Notes under the pieces: generated by a model | Seen by the model: the letters and a program-made list of their open reading frames with translations, nothing else | What the model was told of the DNA's origin: nothing | Database searches by the model: none | Origin: an uncultured Lachnospiraceae bacterium | Lineage (GTDB): Bacteria; Bacillota; Clostridia; Lachnospirales; Lachnospiraceae | Assembly (NCBI GenBank): GCA_944376125.1 | Contig: CALWBQ010000005.1 | Coordinates: forward strand, 1 to 64,000 | DNA length: 64,000 nucleotides | Reading direction: 5' to 3' | Program-made: the position numbers and the translations under genes | In this document: piece after piece, positions 38,365-49,543 of the stretch | Numbering within the stretch: position 1 is the first letter of the stretch | Layout of the letters: each line of letters opens with the position of its first letter

Positions 38365-38859
38365 TTACTGGATCACGCCTTCAGCGTCCGTCATATATCC
38401 GTCTGGTGTCTGCATCTCGGCATACATCACCCCTCTGGTGCTGTCCGGCAAGAACTCGAAGAAATACCAATTTCCATCAATCTTCTGCCATCCAATCAGC
38501 ATATGGCCATCCTGCTCAAAGTAATAGTCCACACCATCAATGTTCTGCCAGCCTGTCACTCGGTAGCCGTCTTCATTTAGAAAATACCAGTTTCCATTTG
38601 CAGCCTGATACCACACATTTGCCAGATAAGTCCCGTCAGCCATCTGGTATCTGGTTCCGTTGCTGTCGGATACCCAGCCTACCTGCGGCGGCCGGGTGGA
38701 TTCCTTCTCAGTCGCTTCGTATTTTGTTGTGCGGTCGATCACGCCATACTCGTTTGCCTGCCCATCTTCTGCAGCCAGAGCGGTCACAGAAAGTCCGGCA
38801 GTAAGCACTGCTGCAGCTGCTAAGGTTGCCATGGTCTTTCCAAATTGTCTTTTCATCAT
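38365..38859 (-). CDS. Small secreted protein with cell-wall-binding (choline-binding-like) repeats
   Basis: A 164-residue exported protein. A signal peptide covers residues 1 to about 28 (cleavage after ALA in SVTALAAED). A short polar region follows, then three to four tandem beta-hairpin repeats with the aromatic pattern WYxxxNGNWYFLNEDG, GWQNIDGVDYYFEQDG and GWQKIDGNWYFF, as in PF01473 wall-binding repeats. No catalytic domain is attached. ATG 38859 (or the next codon, also ATG) follows GGGAGG. Such repeats bind choline or other wall polymers; the ligand here is unknown. Confidence 0.82.
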   Translation of the reverse strand: MMKRQFGKTMATLAAAAVLTAGLSVTALAAEDGQANEYGVIDRTTKYEATEKESTRPPQVGWVSDSNGTRYQMADGTYLANVWYQAANGNWYFLNEDGYRVTGWQNIDGVDYYFEQDGHMLIGWQKIDGNWYFFEFLPDSTRGVMYAEMQTPDGYMTDAEGVIQ

Positions 38860-38940
38860 CTGCATCCTCCCATTTGTAAAAACTATTAAAGATATTATGC
38901 TCTTATTTTCCGAAAAAGTCAACTATCGCAGCAAATTTAT

Positions 38941-41209
<2,269 letters not shown>

Positions 41210-41247
41210 ATTAATCGTATTTTCTTTTACCTGCCAAATAGACAGAC

Positions 41248-41291
41248 AAAAGGCCGGAACCTTAGTTTTAGAAAGGATTCCGGCCTTTTAA
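41248..41291. terminator. Bidirectional terminator between GH1 gene and tRNA-Gly
   Basis: AAAAGGCCGGAACC pairs with GGATTCCGGCCTTTT; both ends carry short T or A runs, serving the plus-strand GH1 gene and the minus-strand tRNA. Confidence 0.85.
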
Positions 41292-41298
41292 ACAGATA

Positions 41299-41369
41299 AG
41301 CAGATGACGGGAATCGAACCCGCCTCCCCAGCTTGGGAAGCTGGTGTTCTACCGATGAACTACATCTGC
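41299..41369 (-). tRNA. tRNA-Gly (CCC)
   Basis: A 71-nt tRNA. Acceptor GCAGATG pairs with CATCTGC, the anticodon stem CCAGC/GCTGG encloses TTCCCAA (anticodon CCC), and the T loop is GGTTCGATTCC. Reads GGG. Confidence 0.94.
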
Positions 41370-41380
41370 GGTACTGTGGT

Positions 41381-41409
41381 AGTATAGCACAGCTCTTAAA
41401 TTTTTTCAA
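41381..41409 (-). promoter_or_regulatory. Promoter of tRNA-Gly
   Basis: TTGAAA, 17-base spacer and TATACT on the minus strand, 12 bases before the mature tRNA. Confidence 0.8.
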
Positions 41410-41460
41410 GTATTTTTATAAATTTTCATAATTATTTCGGCCATATCGACAATTTGCTAC

Positions 41461-41820
41461 CTATACTACCTCCGCTCCAAAAGGCATCAATGCCAGTTTG
41501 GCCAGTTTAAAATGCTGAAGGCCAAAGGGTATCCCAATTATTGTGATGCACAGGAGGCAGCCCATAATAGCGGATTCTACCGCCAGCGGGATTCCTGAAA
41601 CAATCAGCCAGATGATATTCAGCAGCAAGGAGCCCGCTCCGCCGCCATAACGCACCTCTTTTCCAAAGGGAAAGAAACTTAGCGATGCAAATTTAAAGCA
41701 CTGAATTCCCACCGGAATCCCTACGATCGTCAGGCACCACAAACAGCCATAGATTCCCCAACTCAGACCGCTGAGAAAACCTCCAAACAGAAACCACAAT
41801 AGATTGCCAAGACAGCCCAT
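41461..41820 (-). CDS. YccF-family inner membrane protein
   Basis: A 119-residue protein with about four membrane spans and two copies of the YccF repeat: LWCLTIVGIPVGIQCFKFASLSFFPFG and LLCITIIGIPFGLQHFKLAKLALMPFG. ATG 41820 has GGGAGG seven bases upstream; an in-frame start at 41919 would add a segment unlike the family. It is about 100 bases downstream of add on the same strand and may be the last gene of the nucleoside operon. Function is not known for the family. Confidence 0.82.
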   Translation of the reverse strand: MGCLGNLLWFLFGGFLSGLSWGIYGCLWCLTIVGIPVGIQCFKFASLSFFPFGKEVRYGGGAGSLLLNIIWLIVSGIPLAVESAIMGCLLCITIIGIPFGLQHFKLAKLALMPFGAEVV

Positions 41821-41923
41821 CTCCATACCTCCCGAGCACATTTTATAAAAGCAGGACGGCACTTCGCTGAAAATATCCCTGCCATCCTGCCCTTCATCAT
41901 ATATAACGCCCGAAAGCACATGT

Positions 41924-42931
41924 TTACTTCAGAATACGCTTTCTCAAGATCTGTTTCTCCTGATCTGTCACAAAAGAAGCCCGAATACTGTTTTCCAGCA
42001 GTCCTCTCCGCTCTTCTTCCGTCATTCCCAGCTCTTTTAAAACTGCAAATTCGTTTGCAATCGTAGTCTGGGAAACTGTCATATTATCGGTATTGACTGT
42101 CACTGCCAGCCCCCGCCGATAGAGAGGAAGCAGCGGATGTTCCCCGGCACTGGCGAATGCCCTGGTCTGCAGATTGCTGGTCAGGCAGCACTCCAAAGGA
42201 ATCTGCCTCTCTTTCAATTCCTCCACCAGTTTCTCATCATCCACACAGCGTACACCGTGACCGATCCTGTATGCCTCCATAGCCAAGGCTGCACGGATGC
42301 TCTCCGGCCCGTCAGCTTCCCCGGCATGAATGGTATATGGAATACTCCTCTCTCTGGCCGCTGAAAAAATTTTCGCAAAGTCCCCTGTAGGAAAGATTGC
42401 CTCCGCACCGGCCAGGTCAGCAGCGACAACTCTGGAGAAGCAGACCTCTCCCGATTTCAGCCTTTTTCTGGCCGACTCTATCTCATCTGCAGCAATCTCT
42501 ATGGTTTCAGCATTCTCCTCCTGGTTTTCTCCGCCCCTCATACAGCAGAGGATCAGATTGATCCAGATGCCCGGAGCGCAGGAACACAGGCCGTCTAAAA
42601 CTGCCTGAACCACCTCCCGCTGAGTCAGCCCCATTTGGGTGTGAAGCTGGGGGGCAAAACGCATCTCCGCGTAAACAATGCCCTGGCTCTTTAGCTGCTG
42701 TCCCAGATCTCTGGCTCCGCTTTCCAGCGCCTCACGCGTCTGGAGAACCTTCAGGGGAAGATCGAACCTAGACAGATAATCATTCAAATCCCGGCAGTCA
42801 GCCGGCGCTTTCAGATATGGTGTCAGTCCCTCTTCGGTGTCTGCCGGAAGGGCTATATTCTGCTCCCCCGCCAGTCTCAAAACGGTCTCTACTGGGAGCG
42901 AGCCATCAAAATGCATATGGAGGTCGATCAT
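41924..42931 (-). CDS. add: Adenosine deaminase
   Basis: A 335-residue zinc hydrolase deaminating adenosine (and deoxyadenosine) to inosine. Zinc ligands in DLHMHFDGSL (HxH), HAGEADGPES, RIGHG and the NTDNMT Asp are present. Its start lies 11 bases after cdd. With cdd and the nucleoside ABC transporter it forms a purine/pyrimidine nucleoside salvage route. Adenine-type deaminases are related, but the HAGE motif and the context favour adenosine. Confidence 0.9.
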   Translation of the reverse strand: MIDLHMHFDGSLPVETVLRLAGEQNIALPADTEEGLTPYLKAPADCRDLNDYLSRFDLPLKVLQTREALESGARDLGQQLKSQGIVYAEMRFAPQLHTQMGLTQREVVQAVLDGLCSCAPGIWINLILCCMRGGENQEENAETIEIAADEIESARKRLKSGEVCFSRVVAADLAGAEAIFPTGDFAKIFSAARERSIPYTIHAGEADGPESIRAALAMEAYRIGHGVRCVDDEKLVEELKERQIPLECCLTSNLQTRAFASAGEHPLLPLYRRGLAVTVNTDNMTVSQTTIANEFAVLKELGMTEEERRGLLENSIRASFVTDQEKQILRKRILK

Positions 42932-42942
42932 ATTGCGAACCC

Positions 42943-43359
42943 TTACCTTTCTAAATCTTTTGGCCCAAAGCCCAGGGGAAGCAGTTCTTTTAAGGTAAAT
43001 GTCTGGTATTCCTTCGGGTTTTTAGCCAGAATGATCTCAAATGTCTTCGGATCACAGAATTCCATCATAACCTGGCGGCAAACGCCGCAGGGAGCGCAGA
43101 TTTCTAGCTCCTCCCTTCCAGCAGGACCGCCTACTATGGCGATAGCCTGAAATTCCCGGATTCCTTCACTGACCGCTTTGAAAAAAGCCGTCCTCTCCGC
43201 ACAGTTGCTGGGAGTATAGCTGGCGCTCTCAATGTTGCAGCCTGTAAAAATCTGACCGTCATCCGTCAAAAGAGCCGCTCCCACCTGAAACCCGGAATAA
43301 GGGGTGTAGGCATTTTCTCTGGCTTTCATTGCTTTCTGGATCAATAACTCTCTATCCAT
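42943..43359 (-). CDS. cdd: Cytidine deaminase
   Basis: A 138-residue homotetrameric-type enzyme deaminating cytidine and deoxycytidine. Zinc-binding Cys and catalytic Glu lie in NCAERTAFF, the other two ligands in PCGVCRQ, and YSGFQVGAALL marks the N-terminal substrate loop. GAGAGGAAAGG precedes ATG 43359. It lies directly downstream of the transporter permeases, so imported cytidine would be converted to uridine. Confidence 0.96.
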   Translation of the reverse strand: MDRELLIQKAMKARENAYTPYSGFQVGAALLTDDGQIFTGCNIESASYTPSNCAERTAFFKAVSEGIREFQAIAIVGGPAGREELEICAPCGVCRQVMMEFCDPKTFEIILAKNPKEYQTFTLKELLPLGFGPKDLER

Positions 43360-43392
43360 AAACCTTTCCTCTCCTCTGCCATCCGACAGATG

Positions 43393-44328
43393 CTATTTCG
43401 ATTTTACATATGGTTTCCCGTTTGCTGCGGGAACCCGACCGCGGCCGACAAAAAGCACCAAGGTGATAATCGTAACAACATATGGGATCATAGAAATCAG
43501 GTTTGGCGAAATAGTATTCCCTGAACCTGCCATAACTTTCAAGCCGCTGCACAGACCAAACAGAAGGCATGCTTTCATTGCACCCTGAGGAGTGAACTTT
43601 CCAAAAATAACTGCCGCTATAGCGATAAAGCCCTGGCCCACAATTACGATGGGACGGAACTGATTAATAGTCGCCAACGTCACATACGCTCCTCCAAGCC
43701 CGGACAGGAAACCGGACAGGATCACGCAGATGTAGCGGATGCGGAACACATTAATTCCAAGGGTATCACACGCCTGAGGATGCTCACCTACCGCTCTCAG
43801 CCGAAGACCAAAACGGGTCTTATAGAATACAAACCACACCACCAGCACTAAGACAAAACAAAGATAGGCCGGTACATACGTACTGAATACATTGTTGGCA
43901 AAAGAGCCCACCGGGAAGACCCCGTCCAGCAGTTTCGGCAGTTTGCTGGCCGTATCAATAGGCGGTGTATCAGTTGAATTGTCAAACATGGCTTTGCAGA
44001 GAAATACCGCCAGGCCAGGAGCCAAAAAATTGATAGCCGTTCCTGAGATCGTCTGATCTGCTCCGAATGTAACGCAGGCAATGGCGTGAATTAGGCCGAA
44101 CAGTGCTCCTGCCAGACCGCCGCAGAAAAAGGCAAACCAGCCGTTCCCAGTAAAAAGAGCTACGGCTGCCCCGGTAAAGGCGCCTATCGTCATCATTCCC
44201 TCAATTCCGATATTGACAACGCCGCTTCGCTCAGAAAAACAGGAACCTAATGCCGCGTAAAGAAGGGGAGGCGTTGCCACCAGAGTCGCGTTGATCAGCA
44301 GTCCTAAATCTTTAATAATGGTATTCAT
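43393..44328 (-). CDS. Nucleoside ABC transporter permease (second subunit)
   Basis: A 311-residue membrane protein with eight or so spans of the BPD_transp_2 family. ALGSCFSERSGVVNIGIEGMMTIGAF and AVGEHPQACDTLGINVFRIRY (cytoplasmic coupling loop) are typical of the NupQ/YufQ subunit that pairs with BMP-type nucleoside-binding lipoproteins. Starts five bases after the first permease. Confidence 0.92.
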   Translation of the reverse strand: MNTIIKDLGLLINATLVATPPLLYAALGSCFSERSGVVNIGIEGMMTIGAFTGAAVALFTGNGWFAFFCGGLAGALFGLIHAIACVTFGADQTISGTAINFLAPGLAVFLCKAMFDNSTDTPPIDTASKLPKLLDGVFPVGSFANNVFSTYVPAYLCFVLVLVVWFVFYKTRFGLRLRAVGEHPQACDTLGINVFRIRYICVILSGFLSGLGGAYVTLATINQFRPIVIVGQGFIAIAAVIFGKFTPQGAMKACLLFGLCSGLKVMAGSGNTISPNLISMIPYVVTIITLVLFVGRGRVPAANGKPYVKSK

Positions 44329-44332
44329 CGTC

Positions 44333-45391
44333 TTACCCCCTTTTTCCTTTCAGCGCCAGTTTTTTGAATACATGGGAGACTGCAATAAACAGAATGATTG
44401 TACCCATAATGATATCAACCACTTCTGACGGGGCATTGATCAGGCTCAGCTTGCTGCCTCCGTACTTCATAGCCCCGTAAAACAGCCCGGAGAAAATACA
44501 TCCGATAGGATTGGAGCCGGCAATCAGAGCCACTGTGATTCCCTGGAACCCATAACTTTCCTGGGTGGCAAACTGGCTGACTCTCATGGACATTCCCAGA
44601 AGCTGGACTGCTCCGCCAAGTCCTGCCAGACCGCCAGAGATGGCCATAGCTGTCATAACCGCCCGATTCGCATTGATGCCGCCATACTCAGCAGCATTCC
44701 GGTTAAAGCCTACCGCTCTAAGCTGGTAGCCGATAGTCGTCTTGTTGATCAGAAACCAGATGACAACCGCTGCAATAATGGCTAAAAAGATACCAAAGTT
44801 GACATTGCTGCAGCCCGTCAGCTGGCGAACCGACTGAGGAAGAAGAATCTTTGCTGATTCCAGCACATCTTTTGTTGCCTCTCCGCCGCCCTCTTTATGG
44901 ATCACTTCCAGATTCACCACATAATTGGATAAATAAAAGGCGATCCAGTTGAACATGATAAACAGCAGCACCTCATTGATGCCCTTCTTCACCTTTAAAA
45001 AGCCTACCACGCTTCCCCAGATGGAACCTGCCGCAGCAGCAGCAAGAATACAGAGCGGAATGTGGATCACTGCCGGGACATCCACCATGATTCCTACCAC
45101 AGCAGCAGCCAACGTTCCGACTACGAACTGCCCCTCTGCTCCGATGTTAAACACACCGGTTTTAAAGGAAAATGCTACGCTCAAGCCGGTAAAAATCAGG
45201 GGACTGGCATAGATAACAGCCCACACAACAAATTTCGGTTTGCTGAACACACCAGTAAATAATTTTGTATACGCTTCGATCGGATTGATCTTTGCCACCA
45301 GCAGAAACAAAGCTCCTACCAGAAATCCGATAGCAATGGCAATCAGGGTATACAAGGCATTACTATTTAAAATACTTTTCTTCTCATTCAT
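44333..45391 (-). CDS. Nucleoside ABC transporter permease (first subunit)
   Basis: A 352-residue membrane protein of the same family (NupP/YufP-like), with GLSVAFSFKTGVFNIGAEGQF and the coupling loop AVGFNRNAAEYGGINANRAV. The ATG overlaps the end of the ATPase gene by eight bases. It forms the channel together with the following permease. Confidence 0.92.
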   Translation of the reverse strand: MNEKKSILNSNALYTLIAIAIGFLVGALFLLVAKINPIEAYTKLFTGVFSKPKFVVWAVIYASPLIFTGLSVAFSFKTGVFNIGAEGQFVVGTLAAAVVGIMVDVPAVIHIPLCILAAAAAGSIWGSVVGFLKVKKGINEVLLFIMFNWIAFYLSNYVVNLEVIHKEGGGEATKDVLESAKILLPQSVRQLTGCSNVNFGIFLAIIAAVVIWFLINKTTIGYQLRAVGFNRNAAEYGGINANRAVMTAMAISGGLAGLGGAVQLLGMSMRVSQFATQESYGFQGITVALIAGSNPIGCIFSGLFYGAMKYGGSKLSLINAPSEVVDIIMGTIILFIAVSHVFKKLALKGKRG

Positions 45392-46928
45392 GCTGATTTC
45401 CTCCTGCCATCATCAATCCCAATGTATTTTCATCTGCATCTTTTCCAGCCATTCCGCCCTTGATCGTTCCATCAAAGATTACTTCAATTCTGTCAGACAG
45501 GCTCATAATCTCATCCAGCTCAAAAGAAACCAGAAGAACTGCTTTGTTCTTATTTCGCTGTTCAACGATATATTTATGGACGAACTCAATAGCACCTACA
45601 TCCAGACCTCGGGTTGGATTTACAGCAATCAGAAGATCTGTGTCATTGGTAACCTCCCGGGCAATAATCACCTTCTGCTGATTTCCTCCCGAAAGCTGGC
45701 CGGCCGGCCTCTCCTCACAGCCGGAAGGCCGAATGTCAAACTTGGCGATCAGCTCTTTTGCATGATCAAAGATTGATTTTTTATTGAGAATTCCTTTCTT
45801 TGAAAATTCCGGCTCCGCAAAATTCTGAAGGATTAGATTTTCGGCTACAGAGAATTCCAGAACCAAGCCGTGCTTCTGACGGTCAGCCGGGATGCTGGAA
45901 ATTCCTTTTTTGAACAATGCCCTTGGCGTCCAGTTGAAAACATTCTCCCCATTCATATAGACCTCCCCGGAATCGCCCTTCCGGAGGCCCGTCAAGATCT
46001 CCACCAGCTCTGTCTGCCCGTTTCCATCGACTCCGGCCAAGCCTACGATTTCTCCCTTTCGGACTGTCAGATTCAGTCCCTTCAGGATTTCCGTGCCGCG
46101 GTAGTCCTTGCCGTGAAGATTTTTTACCTCAAGCACTACATCCCCAGGAGTGATATTCTTCTTTTCCACCACAAATTCCACGTCACGGCCTACCATCATG
46201 GAGGCCAGCTCATTTTCCGTAACGTCTTCCACATTGACAGTACGGATGTATTTCCCCTGCCGAATAATCGTACAGTAGTCAGCACTGGCTTTGATTTCTT
46301 TCAATTTATGGGTAATCAGGATGACTGATTTTCCATCCGCCGTCAGATGGCCGATAATCTCAATCAGCTCCTCAATCTCCTGCGGAGTAAGGGAGGCAGT
46401 CGGCTCGTCCAGAATCAAAATATCTGCTCCGCGGTATAAAACCTTTAAAATCTCCGCTCTCTGCTGCATTCCCACAGAGATATCTTCGATCTTCGCATCG
46501 GGATCCACCTGCATGTTATACTTTTCGGAAAGCTCTCTGACCTTCTGTCTAGCTGATGCCAGATCTACCTGCAGTCCTTTCACTGGTTCCATGCCCAGTA
46601 TGATATTCTCCGTGATCGTGTAGGGCTGTACCAGCATAAAATGCTGATGAACCATTCCAATTCCTAATTCGATGGCCTTTCCCGGGCTGTCAATATTTAC
46701 CTTTTTGCCATTGACAAAAATTTCCCCCTCTGTGGGCCGGTACAGGCCGTAGAGGACATTCATCAAAGTGCTCTTTCCAGCCCCGTTCTCTCCCAAAATA
46801 GCGTGGACCTCTCCCTTGTGGACAGTCAGGTTTATGTGGTCATTGGCCACAAAATTCCCGAATTTCTTGACGATGTCCTTCATCTGGATTGTAACAGTGC
46901 TTTCGTCTATATGACTCGTCTTACCCAC
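45384..46928 (-). CDS. Nucleoside ABC transporter ATP-binding protein, two ATPase domains
   Basis: A 514-residue protein with tandem nucleotide-binding domains. The first has Walker A GENGAGKSTLMN, SVGMQQRAEI signature and ILDEPTASLTP; the second has GVDGNGQTEL in place of a canonical Walker A and SGGNQQKVIIAREV, as usual for NupO/RbsA-like proteins where one site is degenerate. GTG 46928 is chosen since AGGAGG lies seven bases upstream; an ATG at 46958 lacks an SD. It follows the glycyl radical activase by 26 bases, so the enzyme pair and transporter are one transcript. Confidence 0.92.
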   Translation of the reverse strand: MGKTSHIDESTVTIQMKDIVKKFGNFVANDHINLTVHKGEVHAILGENGAGKSTLMNVLYGLYRPTEGEIFVNGKKVNIDSPGKAIELGIGMVHQHFMLVQPYTITENIILGMEPVKGLQVDLASARQKVRELSEKYNMQVDPDAKIEDISVGMQQRAEILKVLYRGADILILDEPTASLTPQEIEELIEIIGHLTADGKSVILITHKLKEIKASADYCTIIRQGKYIRTVNVEDVTENELASMMVGRDVEFVVEKKNITPGDVVLEVKNLHGKDYRGTEILKGLNLTVRKGEIVGLAGVDGNGQTELVEILTGLRKGDSGEVYMNGENVFNWTPRALFKKGISSIPADRQKHGLVLEFSVAENLILQNFAEPEFSKKGILNKKSIFDHAKELIAKFDIRPSGCEERPAGQLSGGNQQKVIIAREVTNDTDLLIAVNPTRGLDVGAIEFVHKYIVEQRNKNKAVLLVSFELDEIMSLSDRIEVIFDGTIKGGMAGKDADENTLGLMMAGGNQHE

Positions 46929-46954
46929 ACCTTTTCCTCCTATTCTCTCATTTA

Positions 46955-47806
46955 TCAAATAATGACTACCTTCCCTATGCCTTCTTCTCTGGCAATCCCT
47001 GCCAGGGATTCCAGCAGATTGCTGTCAGGCACCGGATATCCGGCATACTCTTTTCTCACCCCCATGGGACGGAATGCGATAATCTTATAGCGGATCGGCT
47101 GGATCTTCTGATATGGTCTGAGCATAGCCGCAGTCTTCCGGACAGTTTCTTCCGCATCGAAGAGCCCCGGAACTACGACCGTCCTCACCTCATACAATTT
47201 TCCCAAACTGGCAAGATAGCGGCAATTTTCCATCACCAGACCATTGGAAATTCCTGTAACTGTTTTATGTTCCGTTTCATCGAAGGCTTTTATATCCAGC
47301 ATAACCCCGTCTGTAACCGCCAGCAGCTCCGGATACTGTTTAAAATCCAGCGTTCCATTGCTGTCAATGAGAGTTCCAAGTCCATTGTCCCGGCAGATCT
47401 GAAAAAATTCTGTCAGGAATTCCGGATACAGAGTACACTCCCCGCCCGAGACGGTGACACCGCGGATAAACGGGATCTGCCTGGCAACCTTGTCAAAGGT
47501 TTCCTGCGGTGTCATTTCCTGGATCCTCGGACTGGCATCATGGGTGCAGATGTGAATACACGTATCGCAAAAAACACACTTTGCCGGATCATATCCCACT
47601 TTCCGGCTGTTTCCGTCTTTCATCCAGAAAAGTGCCCCTGCCGGACATGCCTCAATACAATCGCCGCACCCGATGCAAACCTTTCGGGTCTCCGGATTAT
47701 GACAGTAGCGGCAGTTCATGTTGCACCCCTGAAGAAAGACGGAAGTGCGGTTTCCCGGTCCGTCCACCGCACTGAAGGGAATAATCTTATTGACCAGAGC
47801 CTTCAT
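46955..47806 (-). CDS. yjjW: Glycyl radical enzyme activase, YjjW family
   Basis: A 283-residue radical SAM protein. The cluster-binding CNMNCRYC (Cys28, Cys32, Cys35) is followed by an inserted ferredoxin-like domain with two four-Cys sets (Cys44, 47, 50, 54 and Cys77, 80, 83, 87), then GVTVSGGECTLYPEFL. It would abstract a hydrogen from the conserved Gly of the YjjI protein encoded two bases upstream. The pair is embedded between the BMP lipoprotein and its ATPase, so it is probably tied to nucleoside metabolism. Confidence 0.9.
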   Translation of the reverse strand: MKALVNKIIPFSAVDGPGNRTSVFLQGCNMNCRYCHNPETRKVCIGCGDCIEACPAGALFWMKDGNSRKVGYDPAKCVFCDTCIHICTHDASPRIQEMTPQETFDKVARQIPFIRGVTVSGGECTLYPEFLTEFFQICRDNGLGTLIDSNGTLDFKQYPELLAVTDGVMLDIKAFDETEHKTVTGISNGLVMENCRYLASLGKLYEVRTVVVPGLFDAEETVRKTAAMLRPYQKIQPIRYKIIAFRPMGVRKEYAGYPVPDSNLLESLAGIAREEGIGKVVII

Positions 47807-47808
47807 CC

Positions 47809-49353
47809 TTATCTCACCTTCCGCTCCAGGATATGGCCGTTAATCTCAGCCCCAAGACCCAAATGAGTGGTGTCCTGAAGTACATTCTGCCCGGACTTTA
47901 ATTTTTCAATCTCTGATCTCTTAACTAGATAGCCTGTAATCCGGATCACATCGCTGTCGCTGGAATAGAACGATAAGTACCGCAGATCCTTCCGGAAAGC
48001 GCCTTTTACAATATCCAGGACAAATTCAGGGTTCTTGTGAACAGTTGTATCGATCGGGAAGATATCTCCGGTTCCCGACGGGAAATATTTATGGAATTTT
48101 GAGCACTGAAGAAGATGGTCGATCAGTTCTTCCGGCTCCTCACCAATCGGGATTCTGGTTCCTGGGCTGATATGCTGATCCTCGGCGATTCCAACCTGAG
48201 CGTGAAGAAGGAAATGGCCTCCTGTCGCCTCGCAGTAGGGGTTGGTATGCTGCTTGTTAAATGCATCGATCTGTTCCATAATCTCCACACCCAACTGGGT
48301 AGCATTGTCATCTTTTCCGTATCTCCCGCTGATGCCTTCCTTCTCCAGGAGGATGTTGACACACTCCGCCATTCCTACCATACCAAACATAGCGGTAAAG
48401 CGGTCTCTGTGGATAAACCCTTCCTTCGCCAGGAAGTTATTTTCAAAGAATCCGCTCTCCTCCACCTCAAATTTGATTCTGGCATCCATATAGCGCGCCA
48501 TGATGTCCATCACATAGGGAAGCTGGTTTTCTTTGAAATCCTGGATATTTTTCGCCCTCTTAGCGATATTTCCCAGAATCAGGCGGCACAGAGTGTAGGA
48601 GCCGCCGCCCAGCAGCAGGCCATTGTAGCAGCTTGCAATTACGTAGTTTTCTCCCAGCTCACTTTTGAACATTTTGTGGTTGGCAAAGCTGGGTTTTGCG
48701 CTGTGAAGAGCTGTGTCCACAGCCAGCAGAGCAAAATCATCCGGCGTAACACCCTCCTCGTATTTCATAGTCAGATTGGGAACCGCCTGTTCCAGCTCCC
48801 GCTCTACTTCCAGCAGAAGGCGTCCAGCCTTCGTGGCTCTCGGCCCAATATTGGCATGAGAGAAAGAATCCAGGACTGTACGGTCAATATGCTGCATAAA
48901 GAGCTTCAGCAGTTTCTTGGCCTGTGCCTCATCCACATCATTGATGTATGGTTCCAGCAGCTCATCCAGTGCGCCCACATATACCGGGAAGTTCGTCACA
49001 CTGGGAACATGCTTATAGAAAATCAGCAGGGAGTTCAGTGCCTCATACAGATCTTTCGGAGGATCCAGCTGAAGGAATTTGCTCCCCTCTTTCATAAATT
49101 TAAAATAGTCAGGAATAATGTATCTGGGGCGAACCGGGGCATGGCCCTCCGCCAGATCACAGATGCATTTTACATCTCCAGGCACATTTAAAAGCTCATC
49201 CAGCCCCTCCGGGAGATCCAGAACCTCCATCAGGGAATCAGCCTTTCCAGCCATATTTGCTACTTTCTGTTCGTGGGTCAGAATGGGGCTTTCAATAATA
49301 TCCAGAATTTCCTGACGAGTCTGGTTGACCCTTTCCATTGAAATCTCTCTCAT
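47809..49353 (-). CDS. yjjI: YjjI-family glycyl radical enzyme, reaction unknown
   Basis: A 514-residue protein of the YjjI (DUF3029) group, shorter than pyruvate formate-lyase. The radical Gly is probably Gly474 in RITGY, 41 residues from the C terminus; the thiyl Cys is probably Cys242 in ASCYNG. Other candidates (Cys63, Cys65) are less well placed. ATG 49353 fits the family length (E. coli YjjI is about 516 residues) and has AAAGGA upstream; an ATG at 49398 is weaker. In E. coli yjjI-yjjW flank the deo operon; here they lie inside a nucleoside uptake operon. Radical cleavage or rearrangement of a nucleoside-derived pentose is an inference. Confidence 0.88.
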   Translation of the reverse strand: MREISMERVNQTRQEILDIIESPILTHEQKVANMAGKADSLMEVLDLPEGLDELLNVPGDVKCICDLAEGHAPVRPRYIIPDYFKFMKEGSKFLQLDPPKDLYEALNSLLIFYKHVPSVTNFPVYVGALDELLEPYINDVDEAQAKKLLKLFMQHIDRTVLDSFSHANIGPRATKAGRLLLEVERELEQAVPNLTMKYEEGVTPDDFALLAVDTALHSAKPSFANHKMFKSELGENYVIASCYNGLLLGGGSYTLCRLILGNIAKRAKNIQDFKENQLPYVMDIMARYMDARIKFEVEESGFFENNFLAKEGFIHRDRFTAMFGMVGMAECVNILLEKEGISGRYGKDDNATQLGVEIMEQIDAFNKQHTNPYCEATGGHFLLHAQVGIAEDQHISPGTRIPIGEEPEELIDHLLQCSKFHKYFPSGTGDIFPIDTTVHKNPEFVLDIVKGAFRKDLRYLSFYSSDSDVIRITGYLVKRSEIEKLKSGQNVLQDTTHLGLGAEINGHILERKVR

Positions 49354-49450
49354 CGCAATTTCATCCTTTCTCTTTTTAGAATTGTTCATCTTCACCATTG
49401 ATTTTTCCCATCACTTCTCCAGGCAGTCTACTGCCGGTACAAGTCATAGG

Positions 49451-49500
49451 AAAAAAGGGGATATCCATAAGCAATGATTTCTGTTTATGAATATCCCCTC
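49451..49500 (-). terminator. Hairpin after bmpA, probably partial terminator
   Basis: GGGGATATTCATAA pairs with TTATGGATATCCCC and is followed by TTTTTT on the minus strand. It lies between bmpA and yjjI; readthrough would give the usual excess of binding protein over the rest of the operon. Confidence 0.85.
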
Positions 49501-49543
49501 CCCATTGTTATCTTGTCAAATCAATCCCTGCAGCCTGAAAGCA

